DNA of 64,000 bases from Kineothrix alysoides (GTDB lineage: Bacteria; Bacillota; Clostridia; Lachnospirales; Lachnospiraceae), in the NCBI RefSeq assembly GCF_000732725.1, contig NZ_JPNB01000001.1:1054001-1118000 (forward strand). The letters run 5' to 3'. Position numbers and translations under genes: made by a program. The number at the start of each line of letters is the position of its first letter. Position 1 is the stretch's first letter. Below the pieces are notes generated by a model, which saw only the letters and a list, made by a program, of their open reading frames with translations, did no database searches and was not told the DNA's origin. Positions 8,747-16,803 of the stretch are shown in pieces.

Positions 8747-8962
8747 AATTTAAAGAAGGCAAGAACGCCAAATAGTTAAAAGTATTATAAGGCATCCTTT
8801 TTGCAGTATAATATGTAAAAAGCTTTATATAGATGCGGATAATAAGGAAAAAAGATGAAGTATGTGTAAATGAGCAGAATGAAATTGTTTGACACTGCAG
8901 AATTTATCTGAAGGCTGTACACAGAAAATCATGAACATCTTTTATACGAAAATCTTATAGAT

Positions 8963-8991
8963 TTGCTTTTTTCTTAAAGACATGTTATACT
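8963..8991 (+). promoter_or_regulatory. Extended -10 promoter of the rplY leader
   Basis: TTGCTT (8963-8968), 17-base spacer ending TGT, TATACT (8986-8991). Predicted start is near 8998, giving a 115-base leader to rplY that contains a terminator. The rest of 8747-8962 shows no gene. Confidence 0.65.
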
Positions 8992-9027
8992 GATAAAAAT
9001 CAAATATAAAAGAACCGTCTTTGAGAA

Positions 9028-9075
9028 GGGCTTTTGGTATTACGCTTATTGCGTACTATGAAAAGCTCTTTTTTT
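9028..9075 (+). terminator. Strong leader terminator upstream of rplY
   Basis: GGGCTTTT (9028-9035) pairs with AAAAGCTC (9061-9068), extended inward by GGTATTACGC / GCGTACTATG with two mismatches, closed by TTATT and followed by T7. It lies between the promoter and the ribosome site, so it is either an attenuator of rplY or the end of a roughly 78-base small RNA. Confidence 0.75.
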
Positions 9076-9112
9076 ATAAGACACCAATTTTTTTTCAACA
9101 GGAGGAGTTAAA

Positions 9113-9676
9113 ATGAATACTATTTTGGCGCAGAAGCGCGACCAGGCAGCAAAGGCTAAACAACTAAGACGTTCGGGAATTGTACCGTGCGTCATCTGTG
9201 GCGCAAGTTTGAAGGAATCGCTCTCCGTCCAGATTGATCAGAGTACGGCCAGACAACTCCAGCGAACCAAGCGCAACGGAAGTAAGGTAAATATTCAGGT
9301 AGACGGAAAAACCTATCCGACACTAATTAAGGATTTGGAATATAACGGTATGAATAATGAAATTCTCCATATTAGCTTCCAAGTGTTGGATGCCCGAAAA
9401 AAGTTCAACAGCGTTGCTGATATTGTGCTTTTAAACAAGGAAAAAGTGGCCGGAATTTTGGAGCAGATGCAGATGCAGATTCCTCACGCCGCCGAGCCGG
9501 AATATCTGCTCGATACCGTTACAGTTAATCTTGAAAATATGCCGATTGGGACAACACTTACAATCGGTGATATCCCGGAATTTCAAAGTGATAAAATCGA
9601 ACTACAGGCCGATGCGGGTAGTATTGTTCTTCGCATCAGCGATAAAAAACGTGTCGAGGAGAAGACGGAGCAATAA
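9113..9676 (+). CDS. rplY: 50S ribosomal protein L25 / general stress protein Ctc family
   Basis: 187 residues with the two-domain Ctc layout: an N-terminal L25 domain that binds 5S rRNA (about residues 1-90, with SVQIDQSTARQLQR and a GKTYPTLIKDLEY strand) and the C-terminal TL5-type beta domain (about 95-180, with LDTVTVNLENMPIG). Charged tail. AGGAGG ribosome site before ATG 9113. It stands alone, as is usual for ctc, with a leader terminator upstream and a clear terminator downstream, so its expression is probably set independently of ribosomal protein operons. Confidence 0.9.
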   Translation: MNTILAQKRDQAAKAKQLRRSGIVPCVICGASLKESLSVQIDQSTARQLQRTKRNGSKVNIQVDGKTYPTLIKDLEYNGMNNEILHISFQVLDARKKFNSVADIVLLNKEKVAGILEQMQMQIPHAAEPEYLLDTVTVNLENMPIGTTLTIGDIPEFQSDKIELQADAGSIVLRISDKKRVEEKTEQ

Positions 9677-9760
9677 TTTTTTTCGGCGGAATGTAGATGG
9701 ATAATGTTCATTGAGAGAGAAAAAATGATGGACGCAGCATATTAAGTTAATATTATCTTG

Positions 9761-9799
9761 AATAACCACTAACCTATAAATGGCTAGTGGTTATTTTAT
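9761..9799 (+). terminator. Terminator of rplY
   Basis: Stem AATAACCACTA (9761-9771) / TAGTGGTTATT (9785-9795) followed by TT. It lies about 85 bases after the rplY stop codon. Confidence 0.75.
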
Positions 9800-9951
9800 A
9801 TAAATTCTGACTAAACGGTAATAAATATGATATGGTATAGATTTATTCCGGAAGTTATACAACACATACAAAAATCCTCAAATCCGGATAAATACTTATA
9901 AGATTCTTAATAAACTATTAAACATTTATTGCTTTTCATTCATTATTACTG

Positions 9952-9960
9952 TGGTATAAT
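9952..9960 (+). promoter_or_regulatory. Extended -10 promoter for the Dabb gene
   Basis: TGG followed by perfect TATAAT (9955-9960), about 57 bases before ATG 10017. The -35 region is poor, which the TGn extension would compensate. The rest of 9800-10016 shows no gene. Confidence 0.5.
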
Positions 9961-10016
9961 TGCATTGTAGTATTAGGAAATAAAAACCAAAAGTAAATGG
10001 AGGCTAAGACGATAAA

Positions 10017-10319
10017 ATGGTACATCATATTGTATTTTGGAATTTGAATGAAGAATTATCCGAGAAGGAAAGAAAAGAGGCGGCAAAAACTGTTAAAAAA
10101 CAGTTAGAGGGTGTAAAATCTGAGGTGTCGGGCGTTCTTTCCCTGGAAGTGGTAATCGATGAGCTGCCTTCCAGTAATAGGGATATAGCGTTGTTTTCTG
10201 CTTTTGAATCGGTGGAGGCCTTGAATGCTTACCAGAATCATCCGGCGCATGCGAAGGCGGCTTCTTATGTGGGAAGCGTTACATACAATAGATCATGTTT
10301 TGATTATGAAGAGAGATAA
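10017..10319 (+). CDS. Dabb (stress-responsive A/B barrel) domain protein
   Basis: 100 residues forming one dimeric alpha/beta-barrel domain: starts MVHHIVFWNL, has the SLEVVIDELP strand, and ends with the family pattern ALNAYQNHPAHAKAASYVG. The domain is ferredoxin-like and usually forms homodimers; the biochemical role in bacteria is generally unknown. The ribosome site ATGGAGG is about 13 bases before ATG, longer than ideal. The MORN protein gene begins 12 bases downstream, so the two are likely co-transcribed. Confidence 0.85.
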   Translation: MVHHIVFWNLNEELSEKERKEAAKTVKKQLEGVKSEVSGVLSLEVVIDELPSSNRDIALFSAFESVEALNAYQNHPAHAKAASYVGSVTYNRSCFDYEER

Positions 10320-10331
10320 GAGAGGTTAATT

Positions 10332-11399
10332 GTGAAAGATAGCAGCAATAAAGCGAAGTTAATAACAATAGGAATTGCCGCAGTGCTCATCGTTATCATC
10401 TGCGGCATCAGCCTTCTTGTACACGAGATCGACAGACAGGAAAGGTTGGACACAAGCAGTAAACTACAGACGGATATTATGGAATATGCAAACAGCACGC
10501 AGGATAAGAATGCGCAGGATATCGGTGGTTCTGAGGTGAAGGAGACGCAGAAGGAAAACGTTACGGGCAACGAAGACGTGTCCGAGGAGCCGGCTGTAGT
10601 GGTAGAAGAGGACAAGAATCTCCCGAAGGAAAGTATTATAGACGAGGAGCAGACTGCCGGCGGAGAGGGTGAGAAGACGACCGCAAAGTGGCAGAAGGAG
10701 GTCTCCGAGAATTTATCCACGGTAGAAATTGATATGTCCAGACAGATGTCCGAAATGAAGGGATATTGGGAGGACGGAAATATGAAGGCCGTTGAGGACT
10801 TGGCCTATCTCCCCAGATACAGAGCCGCATCACAGAAGCTTACCGGTTCCGTCAAGTACTATTATTTCGGAGATACGGATGAAAATAACCGTCCAAACGG
10901 CAAAGGGCTTGCATTATATGCGGATAATCAGTATTATTATGGTGAGTGGAAAAACGGCGTCAGAAGTGGGAGTGGCATGTGGATCAAATATTATGTGTAC
11001 GACCAGAATGTGAAAGCGAAGGACAGTTTGTATTTGCAGCATAGTTATTCGGGAAACTGGGGCAACGACCTGCCCAATGGAGACGGTGCTGAGCATTACG
11101 ATTTCATCAAGGAAAACATGGAGGTGAACGTGGGCTACAACTCGAATTTTATCGGCAATTTTAAGGATGGTCTTTATGACGGGGAAATTTATATCACCAA
11201 TTATTATAAAGACAATAATACCAAAGAGTGGAGCGGTACGGCGAAGAACGGCGTATGGCAGTCCTTGGGGCAGAAAGATAAGAAAGGGCAGTATCCGGTA
11301 ATCGTTGAATTGACAAATAAAGACAATTATCAATGGATGACCGAAAAGGAGAACGTGAATCAAGGGGTAAACGGATTGATATCCGCGGCGAAGCAATAA
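10332..11399 (+). CDS. Membrane-anchored MORN-repeat protein
   Basis: 355 residues, GTG start at 10332 behind GAGAGG. One membrane helix at residues 10-30 is followed by an acidic low-complexity linker (about 45-120, Glu/Asp/Lys-rich) and a C-terminal domain of MORN-type repeats at about 185-310 (YYGEWKNGVRSGSG, YSGNWGNDLPNGDG, FIGNFKDGLYDGE). Topology suggests the MORN part lies outside the cell. MORN repeats are protein or lipid interaction platforms; no enzyme motif is visible. It sits between a Dabb protein and a zinc-ribbon membrane protein in one direction. Confidence 0.8.
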   Translation: MKDSSNKAKLITIGIAAVLIVIICGISLLVHEIDRQERLDTSSKLQTDIMEYANSTQDKNAQDIGGSEVKETQKENVTGNEDVSEEPAVVVEEDKNLPKESIIDEEQTAGGEGEKTTAKWQKEVSENLSTVEIDMSRQMSEMKGYWEDGNMKAVEDLAYLPRYRAASQKLTGSVKYYYFGDTDENNRPNGKGLALYADNQYYYGEWKNGVRSGSGMWIKYYVYDQNVKAKDSLYLQHSYSGNWGNDLPNGDGAEHYDFIKENMEVNVGYNSNFIGNFKDGLYDGEIYITNYYKDNNTKEWSGTAKNGVWQSLGQKDKKGQYPVIVELTNKDNYQWMTEKENVNQGVNGLISAAKQ

Positions 11400-11435
11400 T
11401 TTGCCGGATAAAAAAAGAGTGCAGGAGGGGTAACA

Positions 11436-12263
11436 ATGCCTTGGTGTCCGAAATGTAAAAACGAATATAGAGAAGGCGTAACGGTATGCGCCGATTGTGG
11501 GGTAGAACTTAACGAGACGTTAGAAGGAAGTGTGGACGAGCCTCTCACTTTTGGTGAGCAGGAACAGATGGAGAGGCTGAAAGAATTTCTGCATTTCAAT
11601 CAGATAAAGTCTGCATATACCTCCTTTGATCTGAAGGACGAGGTGTACGAGCTGTTCGTAAGCCGCGAGGAGCGGCGTAAAGCGGCGCTCGCAGTGGATG
11701 TATTTTTTAAAGAGGAAAAAGAGAAAGCGGAAGACGGAGCGTCTTCCGTGGACAGCGACGCGGTGCCGCTTTCCATGACCGGTCCGGGTAAAGGCGCTTA
11801 CCAAAATAGTGCAAAAAAGGCGGAGGAGAACCGTTCCTCCGCGTATTTGCTGTTGATTATAGGAAGCATTGGGCTGATAGCTATTATTTTGATTTTTGCG
11901 GGGATTATTCCGGTATCTATCAATATCATGAACCGGTATATGATTTGCGGCGTGATGGGTGTTTTATTTGTGCTGTTTGTGGTTATGGGAGTCGTATCCA
12001 TGAAGTCTTCGAAGATATTGGCTCAGAAGGCAGAATCGGAGAACAACCTGACCAGCGAAATTACGAAATGGTGCTCGGATAATCTGACTGCGGAAAGTGT
12101 GGATGCAGGACTTTTTGAGGACGTGGAGGAGGAAAGTGAGGAAAGCCGATATTTCAAACGCGTGGAGAAGATGAAGAAGCAGATTTCCCATCAGTTCATG
12201 AACTTGGACGAAGGTTTTTTGGATTCCTTTACCGACGATTATTATCAGAATATTTTCGAATAG
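11436..12263 (+). CDS. Zinc-ribbon membrane protein
   Basis: 275 residues. The N-terminus is a zinc ribbon with C4/C7 and C18/C21; a soluble alpha/beta stretch of about 75 residues follows and resembles DUF2007-type signal-transducing domains (FLHFNQIKSAYTSFD). Two adjacent membrane helices occur at about 135-160 and 168-190, then an acidic cytoplasmic tail. Ribosome site AGGAGGGG before ATG 11436. Function unknown. It ends 14 bases before rlmH and is probably translated from the same mRNA. Confidence 0.75.
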   Translation: MPWCPKCKNEYREGVTVCADCGVELNETLEGSVDEPLTFGEQEQMERLKEFLHFNQIKSAYTSFDLKDEVYELFVSREERRKAALAVDVFFKEEKEKAEDGASSVDSDAVPLSMTGPGKGAYQNSAKKAEENRSSAYLLLIIGSIGLIAIILIFAGIIPVSINIMNRYMICGVMGVLFVLFVVMGVVSMKSSKILAQKAESENNLTSEITKWCSDNLTAESVDAGLFEDVEEESEESRYFKRVEKMKKQISHQFMNLDEGFLDSFTDDYYQNIFE

Positions 12264-12277
12264 GATTCCGATGATTT

Positions 12278-12757
12278 ATGAAAATAACGATTATAGCAGT
12301 AGGGAAAGTAAAAGAGAAATATTACCGGGATGCGTTCAGTGAATATGCGAAACGGCTTGGCAAATACTGTCGTTTTGAAGTGATAGAGGTAGAGGACGAG
12401 AAGACGCCGGACAAGGCGGGCGAAGCCATGGAAGAGCAGATTAAAGAGAAGGAAGCCGAACGCATTATGAAATACATAAAGGATGATGCATATGTCATTA
12501 CTTTGGAGATTCATGGGAACAAATTGGACTCGGAGGCCTTTGCAGATAAGCTGAATAGGCTTGCTGTCTATGGAAAAAGTCATATACAATTTGTTATCGG
12601 CGGCTCTCTCGGACTGCATAAGAAGGTATCCGGCCGCGCGGATGAGAAGCTCAGCTTTTCGAATATGACTTTTCCTCATCAGCTTATGCGCGTGATATTG
12701 GCGGAGCAGATATATAGGGCTTATCGCATTATATGCGGGGAGCCCTACCATAAATAG
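12278..12757 (+). CDS. rlmH: 23S rRNA pseudouridine-1915 N3-methyltransferase
   Basis: 159 residues, the standard length of RlmH (SPOUT superfamily). It methylates m3-pseudouridine 1915 in helix 69 of the large subunit using SAM. Diagnostic features: MKITIIAVGK start, LEIHGNKLDSEAFA, the knot segment FVIGGSLGLHKKV at about residues 107-119, and the terminal EQIYRAYRIICGEPYHK. This is followed 39 bases later by the nucleoside phosphorylase gene. Confidence 0.97.
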   Translation: MKITIIAVGKVKEKYYRDAFSEYAKRLGKYCRFEVIEVEDEKTPDKAGEAMEEQIKEKEAERIMKYIKDDAYVITLEIHGNKLDSEAFADKLNRLAVYGKSHIQFVIGGSLGLHKKVSGRADEKLSFSNMTFPHQLMRVILAEQIYRAYRIICGEPYHK

Positions 12758-12796
12758 AAATTTTATCTGGTACGAAAAAGGAGAAGTTGGAAAGTT

Positions 12797-14101
12797 ATGA
12801 GAATGTATGATTTGATCATGAAGAAAAGAAACGGTGGAAAGCTGGCCAAAGAGGAGATCGAATATATGGTGAGCGGTTTTACCGGCGGACAGATTCCCGA
12901 TTATCAGATGTCCGCAATGATGATGGCGATTTACTTTATGGGCATGGATAAAGAAGAAACTTTGCACCTTACGATGGCAATGGCCAACAGCGGTGATATG
13001 CTGGACTTGTCACAAATCGATGGAATCAAGGTGGACAAGCACAGCACGGGAGGTGTTGGAGATAAGACCTCTCTTGCTTTAACTCCCATGGTTGCAGCCT
13101 GCGGCATAAGGGTGGCGAAAATGAGCGGACGGGGGTTGGGACATACCGGAGGAACTATCGACAAGCTGGAGAGCTTTGAAGGGTTTTCCACGGGTATTTC
13201 AGAGCGTCAGTTTATCGATAACGTAAATAAAATAGGCATCGCTATTATGGGGCAGACTGCGGATTTGGCGCCTGCGGATAAAAAACTGTACGGTCTTCGG
13301 GATGTAACGGCTACGGTGGACAACATGTCCTTGATTGCCAGCTCCATTATGAGCAAAAAGCTGGCCTCCGGCGCGGATGCTATCGTACTGGATGTGAAGA
13401 CGGGAAGCGGCGCATTTATGAAGGAGGAGGAGGATGCCTTCTCTTTGGCGAAGGAAATGGTAGAACTCGGTAAGAATGCGGGCAGAAAGGCGGTAGCGGT
13501 AGTATCCGATATGGACCAGCCGCTTGGATATGCGGTAGGAAATTCCCTGGAGGTAAAGGAGGCAATCGATACACTGAAAGGAAACGGCCCAGCCGATTTT
13601 CTGGAGCTGTGCCTGACGCTTGGCTCTTATATGGTAGAGCTTGGCGGTCTTGCGGCGGATGAAAAGGAAGCGAGAAAGATGCTTGAGCAGACGATTGCAG
13701 ACGGTTCGGCTTTGAAGAAGCTTGCGCAGTTTATCGAGGCGCAGGGCGGAGATTCGAAAGCGGTATACGATACTGATTTGCTTCCCAAGGCAGAATTTAT
13801 AGAGGAAATTGCCTCTCCCAAAGAAGGATATATTGAAAAAATAGTATGCGATGAAATCGGCATTTGTTCTCTTCTCTTAGGTGGTGGCAGAGAGACAAAG
13901 GAAAGTGATATCGATTTGTCGGTAGGACTTGTGCTTGAGAAAAAAGTAGGGGATTATGTGAAAGCGGGCGAGCCTCTTGCAATTATTCATGGAAATAACA
14001 AGGATAAAATGAAAGCGGCGAAGGAACGTTTTATAGGCGCTTATTCCTTCTCCGACAGTCCGGTAGAGAAGCAGCCGTTCATTAAAGGAATTATTAGATA
14101 A
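12797..14101 (+). CDS. pdp: Pyrimidine-nucleoside phosphorylase
   Basis: 434 residues; phosphorolysis of uridine, thymidine and deoxyuridine for nucleoside salvage. The family signature KHSTGGVGDKTSL is at residues 81-93, with the SGRGLGHTGGTIDKLE stretch near 117 that binds phosphate and sugar, and a C-terminal barrel-sandwich domain. Sequence style fits the Firmicutes Pdp more than enterobacterial DeoA. Start is ATG 12797, giving the family N-terminus MRMYDLI; a second ATG lies two codons on. It precedes the sporulation gene pair yqfC-yqfD. Confidence 0.95.
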   Translation: MRMYDLIMKKRNGGKLAKEEIEYMVSGFTGGQIPDYQMSAMMMAIYFMGMDKEETLHLTMAMANSGDMLDLSQIDGIKVDKHSTGGVGDKTSLALTPMVAACGIRVAKMSGRGLGHTGGTIDKLESFEGFSTGISERQFIDNVNKIGIAIMGQTADLAPADKKLYGLRDVTATVDNMSLIASSIMSKKLASGADAIVLDVKTGSGAFMKEEEDAFSLAKEMVELGKNAGRKAVAVVSDMDQPLGYAVGNSLEVKEAIDTLKGNGPADFLELCLTLGSYMVELGGLAADEKEARKMLEQTIADGSALKKLAQFIEAQGGDSKAVYDTDLLPKAEFIEEIASPKEGYIEKIVCDEIGICSLLLGGGRETKESDIDLSVGLVLEKKVGDYVKAGEPLAIIHGNNKDKMKAAKERFIGAYSFSDSPVEKQPFIKGIIR

Positions 14102-14121
14102 AGCGGAACATATATTATTCC

Positions 14122-14430
14122 ATGATGAGAAACCATAAACAGAGCGGAAAACAAAAATTGGAAAGAAAAAAAGAAGTAATTGTGGAGTCTCTCAAGCTTC
14201 CGAAGGATTCTGTGCTCGGAGCCTCCATAGTAACGATAACGGGGAACACGGATGCCTTTGTGGAAAACTACAGAGGCATCTTGGAGTATTCCGAGGAATT
14301 GATTTTATTGCAGGGCAAGACTTGCCAGATCAGCATTATAGGCAAGAGGATGTCCATCGATTATTATACCAACGAAGATATGAAGATAAGCGGATATATC
14401 GAGTGTATCCGTTACCATAATTCCTACTGA
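14122..14430 (+). CDS. yqfC: Sporulation protein YqfC (YabP/YqfC family)
   Basis: 102 residues. A basic N-terminus is followed by the YabP/YqfC beta-rich domain: LKLPKDSVLGASIVTITGN, then YRGILEYSEELILLQ, and a terminal ISGYIECIRYH. The family is under sporulation control (sigma-E in Bacillus) and is always next to yqfD, as here. Two adjacent ATG codons (14122, 14125); the ribosome site is weak, which may mean coupled translation from pdp. Biochemical role unknown. Confidence 0.9.
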   Translation: MMRNHKQSGKQKLERKKEVIVESLKLPKDSVLGASIVTITGNTDAFVENYRGILEYSEELILLQGKTCQISIIGKRMSIDYYTNEDMKISGYIECIRYHNSY

Positions 14431-14481
14431 TGATGGAGCCGTACTGCGGCAATATAAAAGAATGAGGGAGTTATCGCGCAT

Positions 14482-15747
14482 ATGCTTCAGTTGATACAAT
14501 ATTTAAAAGGATATGTCTGTATTAAGGTATGGGGATATTCCCCGGAGCGGTTCATGAATTTGTGCAGCAATCACGATATATTTCTATGGAATATCGTAAA
14601 CCATGGAGAGTATTACACGATGTGCATTACCGTAAGCGGATTTCGCATGTTGAAATCTATCGTTAAAAAAACGGGAACGAGGGTAGCCATACAAAAGCGT
14701 TGTGGACTACCTTTTTTTGTGCCGAAAATGAAGAAAAGAAAGATATTCTTATTTGGACTTTTGGGGAGCATTGCTTTTTGGATATGGATGTCTACCTTCA
14801 TTTGGGCGGTGGATCTGAACGGGAATCATACTATTACCGACGATGTATTCTTTGATTTCCTGAAAGTGAATAACGTATACGTAGGCATGAAGCGTAAAAA
14901 TGTAGATATAGAAGAGCTGGAGAAGAAAATCAGGCAGGACTTCGGCATCGTCACGTGGACATCTGCTAAAATAGAGGGCACGAGGCTGGAGATACAGATA
15001 AAAGAAAATGACGTGGATATGAAAGTGAAAAATGAGGAGGCGGACAATAATCAGTTCGGTTCGGATTTGGTGGCGGAGAACGATGGTGTCATCGTCAGCA
15101 TGGTGACGAGAAAGGGAATTCCCAAGGTGGCGGTGCAAGCCGAAATTAAAGCCGGAGATATTCTTGTTTCCGGCAGTGTGCCGGTATATAACGAGGACGC
15201 TACCATTAAGAAATATCAGTATTATAATGCAGATGCAGATATTTTTATTCAAAGAACGCTGGAGGAGAAAGAGGAGCTTCCGCTTACTTATGATCAGAAA
15301 AATTATACAGGTGAAGTCAAAAAGGAATATTTTCTTTCCGTACTTACAAAGGATATGGTATTTCGAATAGGAAAGGTGAAATATGTAAAATATGATAAGG
15401 TAACGGATAAAAAACAGGTAAAGTTGCTGGAAAATTTTTATCTGCCCCTCTATTACGGAAGCAGCATAAATCGAGAGTATGAAATAGAAAAGAATATTTA
15501 TGAAAAAGAAGAGATAAAAAGTATATTTTCTGAAAAATTAGAGAAATTTATAGGAAGTTTAGAGGAAAAAGGGGTTCAAATAATCGAAAAAAATGTTACA
15601 ATAAGTAAGAAAAACAAAAAGTGGCAGATGGATATGAACTTTCAGGTTGTAGAGAAGACGGGAAAGAGCGTTCCTATCGTGCCGGAAGCGGCCCCGCCGC
15701 AGGATGAAACGTCCGGAGGCGAGACGTTAAATGAGGTTTCAGAATAG
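14482..15747 (+). CDS. yqfD: Sporulation protein YqfD
   Basis: 421 residues, the usual length. An N-terminal alpha/beta domain (about 1-85, with GYSPERFMNLC and ISGFRMLKSIVKKTG-like features) precedes one membrane helix at about 92-112, then a long extracytoplasmic beta/alpha region with KNVDIEELEKKIRQDF and ENDGVIVSMVTRKGIPKV. The tail is low-complexity Pro/Glu-rich. It follows yqfC by 51 bases, the conserved order in spore formers, and precedes phoH. Confidence 0.93.
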   Translation: MLQLIQYLKGYVCIKVWGYSPERFMNLCSNHDIFLWNIVNHGEYYTMCITVSGFRMLKSIVKKTGTRVAIQKRCGLPFFVPKMKKRKIFLFGLLGSIAFWIWMSTFIWAVDLNGNHTITDDVFFDFLKVNNVYVGMKRKNVDIEELEKKIRQDFGIVTWTSAKIEGTRLEIQIKENDVDMKVKNEEADNNQFGSDLVAENDGVIVSMVTRKGIPKVAVQAEIKAGDILVSGSVPVYNEDATIKKYQYYNADADIFIQRTLEEKEELPLTYDQKNYTGEVKKEYFLSVLTKDMVFRIGKVKYVKYDKVTDKKQVKLLENFYLPLYYGSSINREYEIEKNIYEKEEIKSIFSEKLEKFIGSLEEKGVQIIEKNVTISKKNKKWQMDMNFQVVEKTGKSVPIVPEAAPPQDETSGGETLNEVSE

Positions 15748-15771
15748 GTAGGAAGAGCAGAGGACTTGTGC

Positions 15772-16803
15772 ATGGAACATTATGAGAGCCGGATGGAAGT
15801 ACCGGCGGAGCATATGCGTAATATATTCGGAAATTATGATAATTATATTAAGAAGATAGAAAATGATTTTCATGTAACGATTATAGACAGAGACGGAATC
15901 GTAAAGGTTTCCGGCGGTGAGAGAGACGTAAGGAAAGCGGAGAGTATCGTAAAGCAGCTAATAGAATTATCGAAGAGAGGAAATATAATCCAAGAGCAGA
16001 ATGTGGATTATGCGATAACGATGGGAATGGAAGACAAAGAAGATGTACTGATAGAAATGGATAACGACTGCATATGCCACACGGTGAGCGGAAAGCCTAT
16101 CAAACCGAAGACTCTTGGGCAGAAGCAATATGTGGATGCTATCCGCAATAATATGATTGTATTCGGTCTTGGCCCTGCCGGAACGGGTAAGACCTATCTG
16201 GCTATGGCTATGGCGATTACAGCCTTTAAGAACGAAGAGGTGAGCCGTATCATATTGACCCGTCCGGCTATAGAGGCGGGCGAGAAGCTGGGCTTTCTTC
16301 CGGGAGATTTGCAGAGTAAGGTGGATCCTTATTTAAGGCCCCTTTATGATGCTCTGTACCAGATCATGGGAGCGGAGAGCTTTGCGAAGAATATGGAAAA
16401 GGGGCTGATAGAGGTGGCACCTCTCGCTTACATGAGAGGACGAACATTGGACAACGCCTATATTATTTTGGACGAGGCGCAGAATACTACGCCGGCCCAG
16501 ATGAAGATGTTCATGACGAGAATCGGTTTTGGCTCCAAGGTAATCGTAACGGGAGATGCTTCTCAGAAGGACTTAGCACCGGGAGATAAATCAGGACTCG
16601 ACGTGGCGGTAAAGGTGCTTTCCAAAATAAATGACATCGCTTTCTGCAACTTAACGAGCAAGGACGTGGTAAGACATCCTCTGGTACAGAAGATTGTAAA
16701 GGCATATGAGGATTTCGAAAGGGTAGCGGAGCGAAGTAAGGCAAAAGACGGCGGCATGCGTGAGAAACGGGGAAATAGGAACAGCGGGTATGGAAGAAAA
16801 TAA
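15772..16803 (+). CDS. phoH: PhoH family protein (KH domain plus P-loop ATPase)
   Basis: 343 residues. A KH-like RNA-binding domain (about 15-70) leads into the PhoH ATPase with Walker A GPAGTGKT at 134-141 and Walker B YIILDEAQN near 233. The family pairs with YbeY in rRNA maturation and stress response. I choose ATG 15772, seven bases after AGAGGA, over the TTG at 15766. The gene lies in the conserved yqfD-phoH-(7TM-HD)-ybeY cluster and overlaps the next start by 14 bases. The tail is basic (EKRGNRNSGYGRK). Confidence 0.95.
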   Translation: MEHYESRMEVPAEHMRNIFGNYDNYIKKIENDFHVTIIDRDGIVKVSGGERDVRKAESIVKQLIELSKRGNIIQEQNVDYAITMGMEDKEDVLIEMDNDCICHTVSGKPIKPKTLGQKQYVDAIRNNMIVFGLGPAGTGKTYLAMAMAITAFKNEEVSRIILTRPAIEAGEKLGFLPGDLQSKVDPYLRPLYDALYQIMGAESFAKNMEKGLIEVAPLAYMRGRTLDNAYIILDEAQNTTPAQMKMFMTRIGFGSKVIVTGDASQKDLAPGDKSGLDVAVKVLSKINDIAFCNLTSKDVVRHPLVQKIVKAYEDFERVAERSKAKDGGMREKRGNRNSGYGRK

